The translations under genes and the position numbers were made by a program. This document shows positions 36,921-51,525 of a DNA stretch of 64,000 nt, in pieces. A model generated the notes under the pieces. That model was not told the DNA's origin. It saw nothing but the letters and a program-made list of their open reading frames with translations, and ran no database searches. The number at the start of each line of letters is the position of its first letter. The first letter of the stretch is position 1. Source of the DNA: Stercorarius parasiticus (Eukaryota; Chordata; Aves; Charadriiformes; Stercorariidae); contig VWZL01000108.1 in assembly GCA_013396915.1 (NCBI GenBank), forward strand, positions 1 to 64,000, given 5' to 3'.

Positions 36921-39900
36921 GAGATGATCGCAAATACTCTTTTATTTGAAACACCTTTTCTCAATGAAAGCCAAAGCTTTCCATGGAAGCATATTGATTT
37001 ACAGGAGATTTCTGAGCTGCCTCAGAATTAGACCAACAATGGAAATGTTTTCCAGGGATGTGGCTGACACATGTTCAAGTCATCCCAGTTCAAAGCAGGG
37101 ATCTTGTGTCTTTAACTCCTGTAATCCGAGGGATTGACCTAATGACTAAAACAGCAGTGCTCTACGCTGATTGTCTCCAGTTGGAGTTTTTGCAGTTTTT
37201 GTAACTTACTGAAGTTCAGTGGACCCAAACTGAGAAAACAGTAGTTCATAATGTGCTGTGAAAGATCTCTGCTGGCACCACTCCTGGCATGAAAATCTCG
37301 GGCTCAAATCCCTGATCCAAACCCAGCCAAGCAGACACCCACAAAGCTTGAGCCATAACCTGGTAGGAAGCACACCCTTCCTGGGTGTCCTTCTGAGGGA
37401 TGGTCCAAAAGTGCAAACATGCCCAGGCCCTGCTGCAGCAATCCCATGGGATAGGAGCTCTGAGGTGGCCGGGAAAGGAGACAGCTTCCTTCTTGGGATA
37501 GTCGTGGAGGCTCAAATGCACCAGGTGCCAAGATGTACCCAGGTTACAAAGCACCCCATGGGGCACTCAACCCAGCCACTTGAATTTAAGTCCATGATGG
37601 CCCCGGGGAGTCACAGGCTAGCTTGGCTTCCTTTGTGTTCCTTAGCTTTCATGTAACAAAAATCAAACAATTTCAGTTTGCAGGGCTAAAAACAATGACT
37701 ATGCCTTGAAACACCCTACAAAAGAGAATTTCTGCTTTTCAGATAATCATAGTTTAAATACAAAAGCTGTATACAGTCTTGCTACATATGGTAGTAGCAG
37801 CACCTCTGCTCCTGATAGGTCTTTATTTACACAATCAAGGACTGCATAGACTCTTGTCTTGCTACTGCATCGTCCTTAGAGCTTATGTTGCCATGATTAT
37901 CCACTCTGATCCTTCACTCCTTTATCTCAATCATGCTTTTTAAAATAAACCCTCATCTTATATAAATAGGGCCTACGATTTTCATTCCTAGATGAATAAC
38001 CTTGTATTAAAAAAACATGTTTGTTGTTAACTGAGCCCCCTAAACTATCATCAACATACAGCTGTGGAAAGTTTCCATACATCTCATCCTTCCAGCTGGA
38101 GACAAGATTTCCACAGCAGATGTGACTGAGGGAACTGAGCAAAGGGAAAGGGATTAGGACAAAGAGGATGAAAACAGGAAAGCTAGGGAGATTTGCCTTA
38201 CTTGCGTATAGAAAGGCAACTCTGAAAACTGCAGTAAAAAGATTTCTAGTTCTTAATCGCCTACCAGCTATCTTTCTGATCCAGGAAAACCAAGCCTCTG
38301 AAAAATGTGGAGCTTCTCACACCCTCTAAAGTCCTCTCTCATTCTACAAATTGGCATTAATACCATTTGTCCCTCCTGATGCTTCAGTCCCTCATATAGG
38401 CAATCAGTTTTGAAAGCTAGTCATGCCCTTCTCCCTCTCTCTGTGACAAGAAATAAAAAGCAGTCCAGACAGGAGATTTTATATGTCTGTTGGGAGGTCT
38501 GTCTGTGTTTCTTTCCAAAATACAGATATAATTACTGGGCCTCAGGCAAAGAGAAAGAGAGACAAAGAATATGTGCCTAAAGGCACCCAGCTTCACAACT
38601 TAACTAGGTCCTGCACAACTCTTCCAGGTAAAGGTACTGTTCAGCTGAATTGTTGCATGCCCAAGAACACACGGGCTCTTATTTTCTGAAGAACAGGGTG
38701 GCATTTGTTGTATGGTGTGAGGTTTTTTTTAATGACTATCCAACTTGTGCCTAGTATTTGTTCCAGGCTCCTTATAAGAGGAACTTTCCAAGAAAAATAG
38801 TAGGAACTAGTGAAAAATAGTAGTCCTAGTCCAAAACTAGGACTGTGTCCGTCCCTCGCAACATGGGTGCACAAAGAAATCTTTTCTGTTTGGCCTGTAC
38901 TTGATGAAACTCTATTCCCAACTCCCTCTATATAAAGTGTAACTTTTCAAAGATGTGCACAAGCACTCTTGTAGGACTACGCCTTAGTTTGCCTCTGGAT
39001 TTTGTCTTTTCAATATACTCACATATAGTAGATTATTTCTAATTCATCAGCTTGAATGGACTCCTCTCATCAGTGTCTGTTTTTTCCTATTTATCTCTGG
39101 ATCACACAATGGATTTATTCACCCCAGCTTTTTTCCCAAGACAACAAACTCCATCTTCTCAAGAGAGCGATATCTGAAGCCTTTAGTGTGCTGTTGAGGC
39201 TCCAAAATTACCCCTCCATTTCAGAAGACAATCACTTTCTTTTGTGATTGTCTTTTTTTTTTTTTATTTGTAGACACACGAAAAGTTTTTCTTGGAATTG
39301 CAGCCTCCTACAAAGTTCATTTTTGCCAACTAGCAATAAGCTTTCTTTTCTCCTCTACCTTTCATTCATCTCCGCAAAGCCAATGGACTTCCAGGGCCCA
39401 CAGAGCACAGTCTGAAGGAGCAAGATATATCCCTGCATGGAAAAGCATAGTGTGAGTAAACAAGACAATGTTTTCAATATATACAAGACTACAGGTTAAT
39501 CCAGGCTCTCCCAGTGTCTACTGGCAAAATAGTTCCACTTCTTTTTGAAATACGATCCTGGTTAGTTATACAGTCCAAACTGGAAAACTTCTATCCAAAA
39601 CTGCCCAACACTCTCACCCTTTAACTATATCGAAAGCCCTATCTGTTGGTTTTTAAAGTTTCTAAATACAAGCCAAAAAAATTGCCAGGGAAAACTGCTT
39701 TTATGAAAGTAATGTTTAAGGCAGAGAGTTAACATATCAATAAAATTAAATTTCAACAGGAAGATTCTCATTAACTGTAATTGCATGTTTTAAAAGGCAT
39801 AATATATTCTTGGTCTCAGAAACCACTGCATGTGCAAAAAGAAAACACAGAAACCTCTGCCTTCCCTGAGGCGGTGGTCAAAGGAAAGGCCTTTAATACA

Positions 39901-42900
39901 GTATCTTGTAAAAGACACCTAGATAGCTCGTGTCAAACAAGAGTAGCTCCCTATCACCCATTTCCCAAACCCGCCTCTGAGCCTCCAGGCGCAGCAGCGA
40001 GGTGGCACGGGCTGCGGCTGCTGTCACACAGCTACACGGGCAGAACATCATTTCTCACTAGGAAAACAATCAGTGTCACAGCAGATTAACATAAACCCCT
40101 TTTCTTTTCCAGAGTGGGGAATTTCTTGATTACCATAAGCTGCAACCTCATTAAAATATCACAAGGAAAAGGATATTTCTGACATTTCCAGTGCTTTTGG
40201 TTTTTTATTCACTCATCCTCACCAGAAGCAGTAATCAAGAGAGTGGGAGGACAACTCCTGTTAACCAGAAGCAGCCTTCAAGGGCAAACAGTTCTTATCC
40301 AGGCTCTTGAGGAAGGGGGAGAGACAATCCCCAAATGAAGTAAATCTTCAAAGGGTAGCATGAAGAGTATTCTAGGCGAAAGCAAAGTATGTGTCCCCCT
40401 CAAGTTTAACATCCCTTTTTTCCTTGATTTTCAGCTTCTAAACCAGATAAGAATACAAACTGATTTTTTTTTTCTTTTTTTACCGAGGTACTGGTTTTGG
40501 ACTCTATTGGGCAACACTTTACAAACAAATCCCAAAATTGTTATTGATGACACTGCAAAAAATGAACAGTGTATGAGTTAGGGTGAATACAAAATATGAA
40601 TATGAATATAAAATACTGGCAACACTGTGAAAGGTGAGATGGCAACAGAACAGTGGAAACAGTCACATAGAGCTACTAGCTTACCAGTTTGCAGTCGTTA
40701 TGATGTCTGTGGAGAACGGCACTGGAAGAGCATTTGATTCACCTCCAACGGAGGTGAACTCCTGTTTACTTCAGACAGCTTGTTTCAAGCTTTCACAGAA
40801 AACAGGCGGCAGCTTAGGGAGAAACGTGATGGATTTTTAGTAGGGCTATGAGTACTGGTCTCCCACCATTTAAAGCAACTCTTGTCTGCTCTTTCTAAGC
40901 ATTATATAAATTAATGGGCAGACTCAACTAAGGAGGGGAGTGGAATCCAGCCTGGCCGTAGTTCATTTCCTCCAGCAATGCTCTCCTGATCGCTAGAATA
41001 TGTGGGACTAGATTAATATTAAGCAGGAATTGCATTTTGAGAAAATACCTGAAGCTTTACCACTTGTTTTCCTTCTGCACTGAATTAAAGGCCAGAGCTC
41101 TTTGAGAGATTTGGTAAAATCAGACAGATTGTGCTCAAAGATCAGTGCAGGATAGAGGGTGCCCAAGTTCAGGTCCCTGCTGCTCTGGAATTTGCTTCAT
41201 CCCAGGCACAAGCCCCCCACAGCAAGCTATAATGTCAGTCTCCATGGGGTTATCCATTTGGCAATGCTGCACATTCCTCGCACATGCAACAAGTAAGTTT
41301 TGACTAAAAGAGAACATGAACCAGACAGGTTCTGTCGCTCTCACATGTTGACATTAGCCGAGAATGAAGAGAGTTCAAGTAACCCACCCCAAGCAACTGT
41401 AAGGGATAAAAAGAATTGTTTGAAACTGCAATGCAATGACTAAATAAGTAAATAGTATATTCATACATATCCTGTCACACAGAGATATAAAGGGTATGCA
41501 GCCAACAATTACATTGGAAAGTGCATATGAAGGACTATACAAAGCAAATATAAAGATTATTTCTAAAGAAATTAACTCACTAAGGCAGAAATCTTACCCG
41601 AGTTACCTAAATTCATGAGCTAAAGTCACAGGGGTATTTTTGAAGTATCAACATATGAGAATCTCTACGTAAGCACAGGCTTAATAGGAGGACAGCACCT
41701 TCTCCTTGATGGCCTTTCTTTCATTTTAATCATTTGCATAAAGCTATCTCAGTATATACCTTATACAAGATGGTCAAACATTGTAATACTGCTTTATCTT
41801 AACCAAAGTAACTTATAAAATAAGTTCATCATGTACTTTCTGATGAGACCAAGCTCTTCTGATCTGTGTCTCTAAATTTTCCCAGTTATCTAACTTCCTA
41901 ATATGCTAACTTAAGTTAAACTGTCATGAGCTGCCTCTATTGTTACTCGTTTATGCAAAATTACTGTCCCCATTTTTATCTTGTTCTGTCCCTAGTGGTT
42001 TCCACATACCATTTCCTATGCTGTCATATGCAAAATCTTACATTTAGACCTACCAAAAGACTTAGGATTGAATGATAGCACTACTAATGCACATATGTAC
42101 TTTGACCAGTCCATTCAGTCTGATGTGCCACTTTGGTTAATCTGCAGTATCCTACCAAGAAAAAAAAGAAAAAAATTATCTGTCCTATGGAAGGAATATC
42201 TTGAGTAACATTTGCAAATTATTAAATTCATGTTCTCTATTCTAGTACAATGGGGCTTTGAATTTTAAGTAAAAATAAAACACAGAAAGAAATAGCACAA
42301 AGTTTTTAAAACAAATTACTAACTTAATGAATGCTTTTAATCCAGCAGCTAGGCCATTTCATTTTGAATTAGTTAGCACAAATGATCCAAGACATGTCCC
42401 CTCTAGGATCTCTTGAGGCTTTTATTGTCCTAAGTACACAATCAAAGAACAAAACCGGGTGCCTCCAAGTCATCTAAAAATCATTTCAGGGACAACCTGT
42501 GATTTTGCTCATCATGCAGAGTGCACTGCTGCATTAATTGTGAATGGAAATTTACGCATATTCAAATCCCAAATAGCCGACAGGCTTTGGCTGGCTTTTC
42601 TTTGGTCCCTTCCATTAAGCAATCATGAAAATTTTAGAAGCTCAGTTTTGCATAAGAAGTCAGGTCTTTATTGATTAATGAATTGATAGTGAATCGCCAA
42701 GGTACATATGTTAACCCTCTGAAGAGAACATGCCCTTATATTGTCATGGGCTAGATCCCCAGTGCAAGGGAAGAGAAGGGTCCAGCTTCCAGTTTCCTCC
42801 AACAGACAGAACAAGAATTCGTTTCCCTGAAAAAAGCAGTTGCTCACCTCTGTTTTACACTCAACTTGCACTTAAGTCTATATTCGGTAGATGTAACTAT

Positions 42901-43037
42901 TGCCAGGTCTCAACAGGGTCCTTTTTGCATCCCTTTTGAACATCTGTAAACAAATGATGTTTCAAGACAAAAACATTAAGCCCAAAAAGACAGATTTTAC
43001 TGGCATGGGAGCGTGGGACTATTAATCCCAGGGTCAT
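36921..43037. other. Intergenic sequence without recognised gene
   Basis: AT-rich non-coding sequence with a small CpG cluster at 39972-40037. Frames 37258..37656 (+) and 37246..37566 (-) overlap each other in a GC-richer patch and show no domain. The part just left of 43038 could be retroviral leader sequence but is too decayed to call. Confidence 0.55.
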
Positions 43038-43610
43038 GCACCATGTTGGGCACCAAAAAGGGCTGTTGTGTGTTAGCCCCGGCCGGCAGCTCAGCTTCAC
43101 ACAGCCACTTGCTCCCTCCCCCAGTGGGATGGGGAGAAAATAATAAGAGTAAAAATGAGAAAACTCACGTGTTGAGATAAAGACAGTTTAAAAGGTAAAA
43201 CAAAAGTTGCACATGCAAGCAGAGCAAAATAAGGAATTCATTCACTACTTCCCATTTGCCAAAACAGGCAGATGTTTAGCCATTTCCAGGAAAGCAGGGC
43301 CCCATCACACATAAGTTATTTGGGAAGACAAAAGCCATAACTCTGAATATCCCCCCTTCCTCCTTCTTCCCCCAGCACAACATCATATAGTACGGAATAT
43401 CCCTTTGATCAGTTGGGGTCAGCGGTCCCAGCTGTGTCTCCTCCCAACTTTTTGTGTCCCCCAGACTGATCACTGGCAAGGCAGCATGAGAAACAAAAAA
43501 GGCCTTGATGCTGTCCCTATGTTCTCAACACTGCTTTCATCACAAATCCAAAACATAGAAACATAACACCATATAAGCTACTAAGAAGAAAATTAACTCT
43601 CTCTGTGTCT
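43038..43610 (-). mobile_element. Endogenous retrovirus remnant: LTR plus tRNA-Lys primer-binding site
   Basis: On the minus strand an LTR of about 550 bp runs from near 43610 to a terminal CA at 43064-43065. Eight bases later comes an 18-nt primer-binding site (43055 to 43038) that agrees at 15 of 18 positions with the one pairing to tRNA-Lys; two of the three differences are transitions at former CpGs. This marks a class II (ERVK-like) element. No gag, pol or env frame is visible beside it, and no second LTR is seen. The usual promoter region (about 43370-43410) and the poly(A) region (near 43180) both lack canonical TATA and AATAAA/ATTAAA motifs, so the LTR is probably inactive. The left edge of U3 near 43610 is uncertain. 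From memory, this LTR family is common in Neoaves. Confidence 0.75.
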
Positions 43611-44995
43611 TTTGAAGCCTACTAACTTAGTTGGAACACAGAGGAATAGAAACTTGGGTTCAAAGATTTAATTTTATGCTCTGGATATGAAGTATGATGT
43701 CTGATTCTGCCTTGCCTTGTGTTTTCTCTCTACACCTGTGAGAGGGAGATTGAGAAATTGAGATTATAAACATGAACTGTTTTCCATTGGAAATGCATGC
43801 ATGTTTCATGAAAGCATTGTGAGCAGATGGGTTTCTGAAGCCAAGCACCATGCAAGTGTGAGCTGCTCAAACTGCCCTCCACAATTCCTTCATCTCAGCC
43901 CTCTGCATTTTCAGCTGCCCCCAGGACAAGCAAGAGGCCGCCAGAGGGGTTTACGCTTCAACTCATCTGCTCCGTCAACACTGAGGCTGATGTAATTGAT
44001 AATTCCTTTGCAGGTTTTAACGAGGAAGATTGAAACCACCACCACCTCCTCCTCCCTACCTTTCTTTTTTCCTTTACCGGTGATATCAGGGAGAAATGGA
44101 ATATTGTTCTTTACATGCAGACAGTCACTAATTATGCAGCCACCTCCCTCTCTGTATGCCCACAGTCTTCTAATACTTTTATAAGGTGTCACACGAAACA
44201 ATTATGAGCCCTAGGCAACAGAGGAGAGCAAAATAAAGTTTAGCAAAATAAATGGACTTACACTCATGGGTCTCAAAGAATTGGTCATAGCTTATTACAG
44301 GATCCATCAAAATCTAATGAAACTTCAAGAGGATTTTAGAAAACAATCACCATGCAGTTACTCTGCAGATAGGGTCAAAAGTATGGGGCTAGCAGAAACG
44401 GCACTTCAAAAGAAAATAAAAGATCTCTTTTAAATTGAGTGCGCTACATGTCATAAAGCTAGTAGGAGTATTTTATTCCCAACAAATGCAGGAAGGATGG
44501 GAAACAGGTTTTTCCTGATAAACAACACTGGTCCTCAAGCAAGTGAGATAATTAGAGATACACTTGCCTTGGAGATGGCAGGTGCCACAGAGGAAAAGAA
44601 AGAGAAACAAAAGCCCCAGCTTGTTCCCACCTCTCTTCTACATTCCTGGAAACCTTAAATTACAGGAACCTACTGGGAAAGGGCTTTCTAAGCCCCTCCT
44701 CACTTTCCGTCTCTCTCTAGGGAATTGCCAAGTCCATATAATGCAATAACCCACTTTTTATTCCTCTGTCAAGGTTAACAAGTTGCCCCTAATACTGAAA
44801 TGATAAATGTATGAGGCTGACACTTGCCTAAATGTTCTTCCCTGTGTGGATATTAAGTTCTGAAGGTGAGAAAGTAATAAGATTTTGTACGTTTATGGTT
44901 ATAGTGGAACAGAAAAACCTTTGCTTCATCTTACATGCGCTTGGGGTTATGTGCACATGTGCCAATATATATTGTGTATGTATACATATATGTGG

Positions 44996-45015
44996 ACACA
45001 GGCTGACGCCTGTGT
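44996..45015 (+). repeat. Perfect 8-bp inverted repeat
   Basis: ACACAGGC, the loop tgac, then GCCTGTGT. It lies in an alternating purine-pyrimidine stretch that also contains the palindrome GCACATGTGC near 44952. Confidence 0.85.
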
Positions 45016-48000
45016 GAGTGTGCATCTCTTTTTGTGGCTTACTTTTCCAGCAAAATATCTGGTGGCATCTGATAGTTTATGTATGCTTATTTTTTGTGCA
45101 CTAAAACTCTCACTCGTACACTGTCCTTCAAAGGCTCCCATGGCCCTGTCTGTGGGGTTTTTTGCAGGCAAAGAGTTGCTGCCCATAGGAATGCTTCAAG
45201 GGAAAGGGAGAGCTTGTTTCCAGTGTTAGTTTATCTGCAATAAAACTGCTTTCACTGCCTCACCAGAGAAATAAATCTGGAACTTGTAACTTCTCTACAG
45301 GTTATTGCGAAATAGGTCAGTGACACGTTGACAAATGAATTGTATTCATTCTTGCCTACTGCTAGAGCTGTAGTGAACTTCAGCTTCCTTGAGAGATGCA
45401 GGTAATAAGGTGGAATTACTTGTATATTATCCGGTAAAAACATAAAACGTATGCAAAATTCACCTTCACCTTCACAGTCTCCTTGCATCATCTCTGAATT
45501 ACGCCAATTCCCCGTCAATTTAGAGAAGAATTTTCTCAAAGTGGAAACTAGAGATCAGCAGGTATCACATCATCAGGGTACAACAGGGATGGCATTTGAG
45601 AAGTACCTTTGACTTGTTAGGGTCTTTCCTTATCAGTGCTTCAGTATAGCTGTTTCAGGAAGTAGATTTCCTAAGACAGAGACAGACATCTTTTAAGATG
45701 TTGTGACACATCCCTCAGTAACTCTGTTAAGTGCACTTTCAGTGTAATGATATGCCACGATGCCTTGTAAAAGATCAGTACAACAATTGTGCCAAGACTA
45801 ATTAAGAGAATTTATGAAATCAGAAATTTGAAGTCAATGCAGAGATTATTTTGAACTCCAGCTAGACTCATATAGATGATGAATAGCTAGTTTTTGCTCT
45901 CTTTGTCTCTTACAGTTTCTTGCTCTTTTTTTCTCCTTCCGTGCCTTACTTACAGTCTAGTTCAAATCAATGAAAAATGTGTTTTTCAACAGAATCCTCA
46001 AAATGTTCTCTTAATTTTCTTGGTAATTCAAATTCTTCTTTTGGGGGGGAGGAAAAAGTTGTAGGTGGGGGAGAAAAAAGAATGAATATATGTGGTCACT
46101 AGTTTACTGATACAGCATATCAGAGATGGAAATATTCACAATGAATTTTTGCTTTTCTTCGCAATATTGAAAATCCGAAAAAGAAAAAAGCCACAAATCC
46201 AGAAATAATTTTTAGCAAAAGCACATTTTCCAGCTCCCTGAGAAAGGTCATCTGAGGAGGCAAAAATAATGTAGTGTGAATATGCGTCCTGCTTTCTTTT
46301 CACTAAGGGAGACATTACATAAAACAGCATCATCATTAGTTTAGTCATAGCATTTTTCACTTTGAGATTTCAGAACATTGCCAGTATTTATTTTTCCACT
46401 GTGCTCATCCTCAAGCTCTTTCTAAATATGCATAAATAAATTCCTGCCAGATATATATATTCACTTTTAACAGCAACAGTTTAATTGTTCTGGTCATAAG
46501 ACCCTATAAATTAACTTTAACAAAGCAGTTATGCTTCCATTGAGATCATTCCTCAAACAAAAATATGCCAAGCATTCAAGCAAACTGGCCCAGGGAAAAG
46601 TTCAGGGTTTAGGAAAGAACAGAAGGCTTTCACGGATCCATCTGGGATCTTAAACATTGAAAAGCCAATTTTTAGACCATCCTGGATGCACTTTGCAATA
46701 ATTTAAAAGCAAGAAACTTCTCTACATAAGCATTCACATATCAGCAAAGGGGCTGTGTGCCTCTGCTTAAAGTCAGAGCAGGGAACAGCTGGTTGCAGGG
46801 TAATGGCTCTTCTCAAACTGTAGCAAGTGAGAGAGCAGGACCAACACTATGGATTTTGCACCATTTCAGCTTATTGCTGGTGTCAGGAAGATAATTTGAA
46901 GGTACTTAACACTGCACCTTCCTTCCTAGCCCTTGCTCTGCTTGCAGCCTAGCCCTCTCTTCCCTCAACAGTTGTTTTATCTGGAGAACAGAATTTCAAA
47001 GCATTTCCCCAAAGCTGAAACAGCAGCAAAAGTAATCCCTCATCCTTTAAATAAGATGTGTGTGCTGCTGTTGTCTGTGATTTGCTCAGATGGGAGCTGC
47101 CAAGGCTTCCATCACGATGAGCATCAGGAGGCATCCATCACCCAATATCCCTAACAGGCTGGGAAAGCCCTTGCCTACAGCTTTCTGGCTCTCTCATCCA
47201 CACTTCTGGCTTGCAGCTAAACAGCTCCATGAGGAAATGAAGACAAACTTTTTCCCAGTTTTTCCTCACAAATTGGTAATTATCATTTCTTTTTAGTGCA
47301 CAGTCACTGAGAAAAGAAAAAAAAAAAAAGAGTTAAAACAAAGCCAGCAATCAATGAAAAATTCTTGAACAAAAATAAGTGACTGATTCTTCAGTAAGCA
47401 GTGCCTCACAGATACATCCATAAATAATCCCAGGGTACCACTGTGACAGTCCAGTCTGGCCAACAGCACAACACAGGTCATGCGACTTTCAGGAGTGAAT
47501 TATTTCTGTTTGGACAAGTGTCTCCTCTATGGAAGAATTATCATTTTTAATGTCACAGTTTTCAAGAATGGAGAATCCATCACAATTCAATAGAAATTTT
47601 TTCAGGCTTAACGACATCCATGGTTTAAAATGTGCTTCATTTGAAATGTTCAGTTTACTTGATGGCTTCAAGTTCAGAAAAAAATCCAAATAAACTTTCT
47701 GCAGGACAGAACATATTTCTTTCCTAGAATACTTTTTATTTATTATTTTGTTTTTTAAAAGTTTGAAAAATATAACTCTCAAACTGACACACCTGCCTGA
47801 CCTTCAGTCTATCTATCTCAGTCTATCTGCTGAGAAGCATATAGAGCTTTTGCTTTTCTTTTAGTCTTTGCACCACTTCAAACTGATAATTACATATGTA
47901 TGCTGGCTACCACTCCCCTAAAGGAACCTGGAGTGATGGGAATGTTTACCTCACTGGACAGGCTTCCTGTAAAAGCTTATTCTTGTTGCAATAAGGCACC

Positions 48001-49023
48001 TACCCTTGTTTGACCCTGCATTTGATGTCAAGATAATATGTTGCTATGGATGTCACAAGCTCAGCATAATTTTCCTTCACTAGAAGCTCAAACACAGTCA
48101 AAGGAGGAGATGGTTTCAGAGAAGGCAAGATCCAATTTAATTGCAAATATCTATAAAATTAGTGAGAGATAAATTGGTTTATGACTTATGGATAAAAAAG
48201 AGCTAAGATTTCAGTATCTAATATGGCCCTTGATCCTACTGTCTAGCACAGATACACACTTTTGCACTCTTTATGTATATGATAACTTAATGTCACAACA
48301 CAACACCAGCCCTATCCATCTATTTTAGAAGAAACTAGCATTTTTATGTATCTTACAATCACACGCTCTGTAACAACTGTACTAAATTTAATCAATGGCA
48401 ATACTTCTGTTGAATTTTCTATTCACTGAAAAATGTGAATCAACAACTACTACACCTTTTATGTATTTCAGATAAAATTCTAAAAAGACAACTATTATTT
48501 TCATATTTTACTTTCCAAACTAGGGAGAAAATCCTACATTTTTTCCACTGCAAGTTGTTTTTCTTCCAGTTTAAGGCTTATGCCTTCAAAAGTCCCTTTA
48601 ATGGGAAGTTTGGACATGTTTCTTCACCAACTACAAAACATCTTTTTTTCCCCAATACGAAAAAAGTGTGGAAAATAAAGTTTTTGCAAATATTTTAAAT
48701 ACAAAAGAAAAAGTTTCAGCTGTGGCAATGCCAAATAGCTTTAGCTTTTGCAAGACAATTGCACTAAATAGACTTATCTTTCCCAACACCTTCTAATACC
48801 AAAAAATTGACCCATGCCAGTGATCCAAACCCCAGGGTATTGACACCTTATAACTTCAAAGCGATAAGAGAACTAACTGGTTGTTGGAAAGCTCTGGTTC
48901 AGCAGCATTCTCTTTCTCTCTCATCCTACTCTCCCTGAAGGGAGATGCTCTCCCTTCTCTGAAGGGGAAAGAAGTCAAAGAGAGCATCTGTTGTTCATTT
49001 TAGTGCCCAGCCCAGCCCAAACC

Positions 49024-49038
49024 ATGACACCGTGTCAT
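49024..49038 (+). repeat. Perfect 7-bp inverted repeat around one base
   Basis: ATGACAC-C-GTGTCAT. It could be a dimeric protein-binding site; no factor is assigned. Confidence 0.8.
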
Positions 49039-51501
49039 ATTTTTTTTCATTGCAAAGGATTTATCCCCCCTTCTAAATAGACTAAATCAAACCCCAAAAG
49101 AGAGAAATGATCTTAAAGGAAGTGAACCCTGCTCTGTTCCCTAAAAGTAAGACTTAGTAAAACCAACAAGACTTATAAAAGCAAATCAAGTCACTACACA
49201 AAATTTTGTAAGGTTGTATTAACAAATAACATTTAGATTGATTTAGACAAAGCCTACAATAGTAACTATAAATTGTCAAAAGCAGCTTCATAAATTTTCT
49301 GTTGACTTGGGTTTGGTAACCTTGCCAATTGGTTCCGATGCGTTTGGTCTTTGGAGGTATAAGCATAAAGCAGCTATTATCTATAGATTATCTATACGTG
49401 AAAGTGACAGGCACCTTTGCTGCACTGATGCTCGAATCAGCCCATGCAAGCCAGGTAGAAGACCATACAGTTATTGTTTGACCAGTGTAGGAGAACAAAG
49501 GACTTCTTAGAATATTCTAGTATGCCAGATGGTTTTTCAGGGTAGCCACACCTCTAGGAATGAAATGTCCAGTGACAAATCAAATTACTCACAGTCTGTT
49601 TTATTACTTCACTTGAAAAACAACAAGATATTTCTCCTAAAGCATGGCTGTAATAAAATGTAAACCTTAATAAATATGGAACAGCAAAGCAATCTATTGC
49701 AATGCTACTTTGCAATATATACATTTCTTCAGCATCTCAGTTTGCTTTCACCTCAGTTTCTTCCTTTCTTCTGTGCTAAACTAGAATATATCCACCTGTT
49801 AAAATGCATTCCCACTTGGTTTTGTGGTCTTTGCTGCCTCGTTTTCTCTTGCCTAAGAAGAAGGGAGGAGCACAGACCTCCTCCTTCATTCATAACAGGT
49901 TCATGGGATTCCTACTAGAGTTATTTCTCCTTTTCTTTTTGTAACAATCACATAAAGGCAAACATCAAAAGGGCAGAATTGTGAAAGAGGGCTCCAATCC
50001 AAATCTATACTGTTAATTTCTGAGTGGTTACTCTCCCAGGCACGATCATTTCCTAACATACAGTTCTTACATTTTTTCTTAAGCTTCAATTAATTGGACT
50101 TTCTTGTTCCGGTGCACATGTAAAAATAGATTACGACATCTTTACTGCATAAGTAATTCCGTCACTAACACTGGGTTGTCTCAGAGTAAGTTACCTGTTA
50201 GTGTGAGCAAGAGTACCACAGGTGTAACTCATTGCTAGTAGAAACAGTAAAATGCAGATCTTTGGATAATTTTTTTTTTTTTAATGAAGGTGGAGTGACA
50301 GTGAGACCACACTGCAAAGAGGGGAGAGAGTATTTTTTGCAGGTAAATGTTGGCTTAAGAAAGGTATGCCATTGCAGCACTTCTGCAAATAGCAGAGAGA
50401 CACACGGTGATCCCACAGATTTTCCCTCTGGAGGAGTACTGTTGTCTTCGGAGATGGCACTCCTCAGGCAATAGTTGGTCTAGAATATTTCCTTCAACCT
50501 TCCATTTTGACCCTGCAAAGTCATGTCCAAGTGGGGATTACTTTCCTGTTCTGGCTGGATAAGACACCACTGTCATCAGACCAGCAATTCAGATTTCAGA
50601 GATTTTGAGTCACAATGAATAAGAAGAATATAAAACAAACCTCATTAAAGCCTTATAGTCTCCTTCTGAAATGCTGATACCTCAGGGATCAAGGACCCCA
50701 TTAGGATATGGCCTCATGGTTTCAAAACAATGGTGTTTCCACTTTGGAAAGCCTCTATTTGTCCATACGGTACCTCAATGAATTGCTTCAAGTATTTATT
50801 TTGCCCCAGCAGCGATGCAAGCCTTTCTGTATTTGCCGAGCCTCTAATGTCAACGGTGGCTTCCTTTAGCTATGGAAAGGTTGCTATCACTAATCCTACT
50901 CATAACAGCAATGTGCCAGGCCTCAGTTGCTTAATGGACTTGCAAAATGCAGACAGCCAGTGATTTCCTTCATTCGCTGTCAAACCTGAGGTCAAAAATA
51001 ATCTCAAGAGACCCCAAACTTGGCCTTTTCAAAATTTTATGCTTGTCAAATTTTAGTGCAGAAGATGAATTATCAATGCAGACACTGGGAAAGCAACAGT
51101 TTGATGTATGCAATGCCTCAGATTGATTCAGATACACAGACGTTTATGTGTCAGCAGAATCAGAAAGAGGATGATCCGTCAGGGGTGCTCACAGTGGACG
51201 CGTCTAGCTCCCATCCAAAACGAATCCATTACCATTAGCATATCCCTGAATTCATTCTTCACTTTCTATGTGCAAGTGCAATGAGGCAAACAGTATAGTA
51301 ATGCAATCCGTATTGCCTCCCACTCCTCTACAATTAGCTTTCCTTTTAAAAGCCTGCTACAGGCTATATTCACTGTGGGAAAGAATTGCGAATTGTGCAG
51401 GAAACCTATTTCCCCTCAGGGAAGGAGTGGGCCATAATTTTATTCCTTAACATTATAAATCATGCTTTTCTTTGCTTTAAAGGTTAGAAAATGCAGTGAA
51501 G

Positions 51502-51525
51502 ATTAATAACATCACTGTTATTAAT
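51502..51525 (+). repeat. Perfect 10-bp inverted repeat of TAAT-type sequence
   Basis: ATTAATAACA, the loop tcac, then TGTTATTAAT. The arms contain homeodomain-like ATTA/TAAT cores facing each other. Confidence 0.85.
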
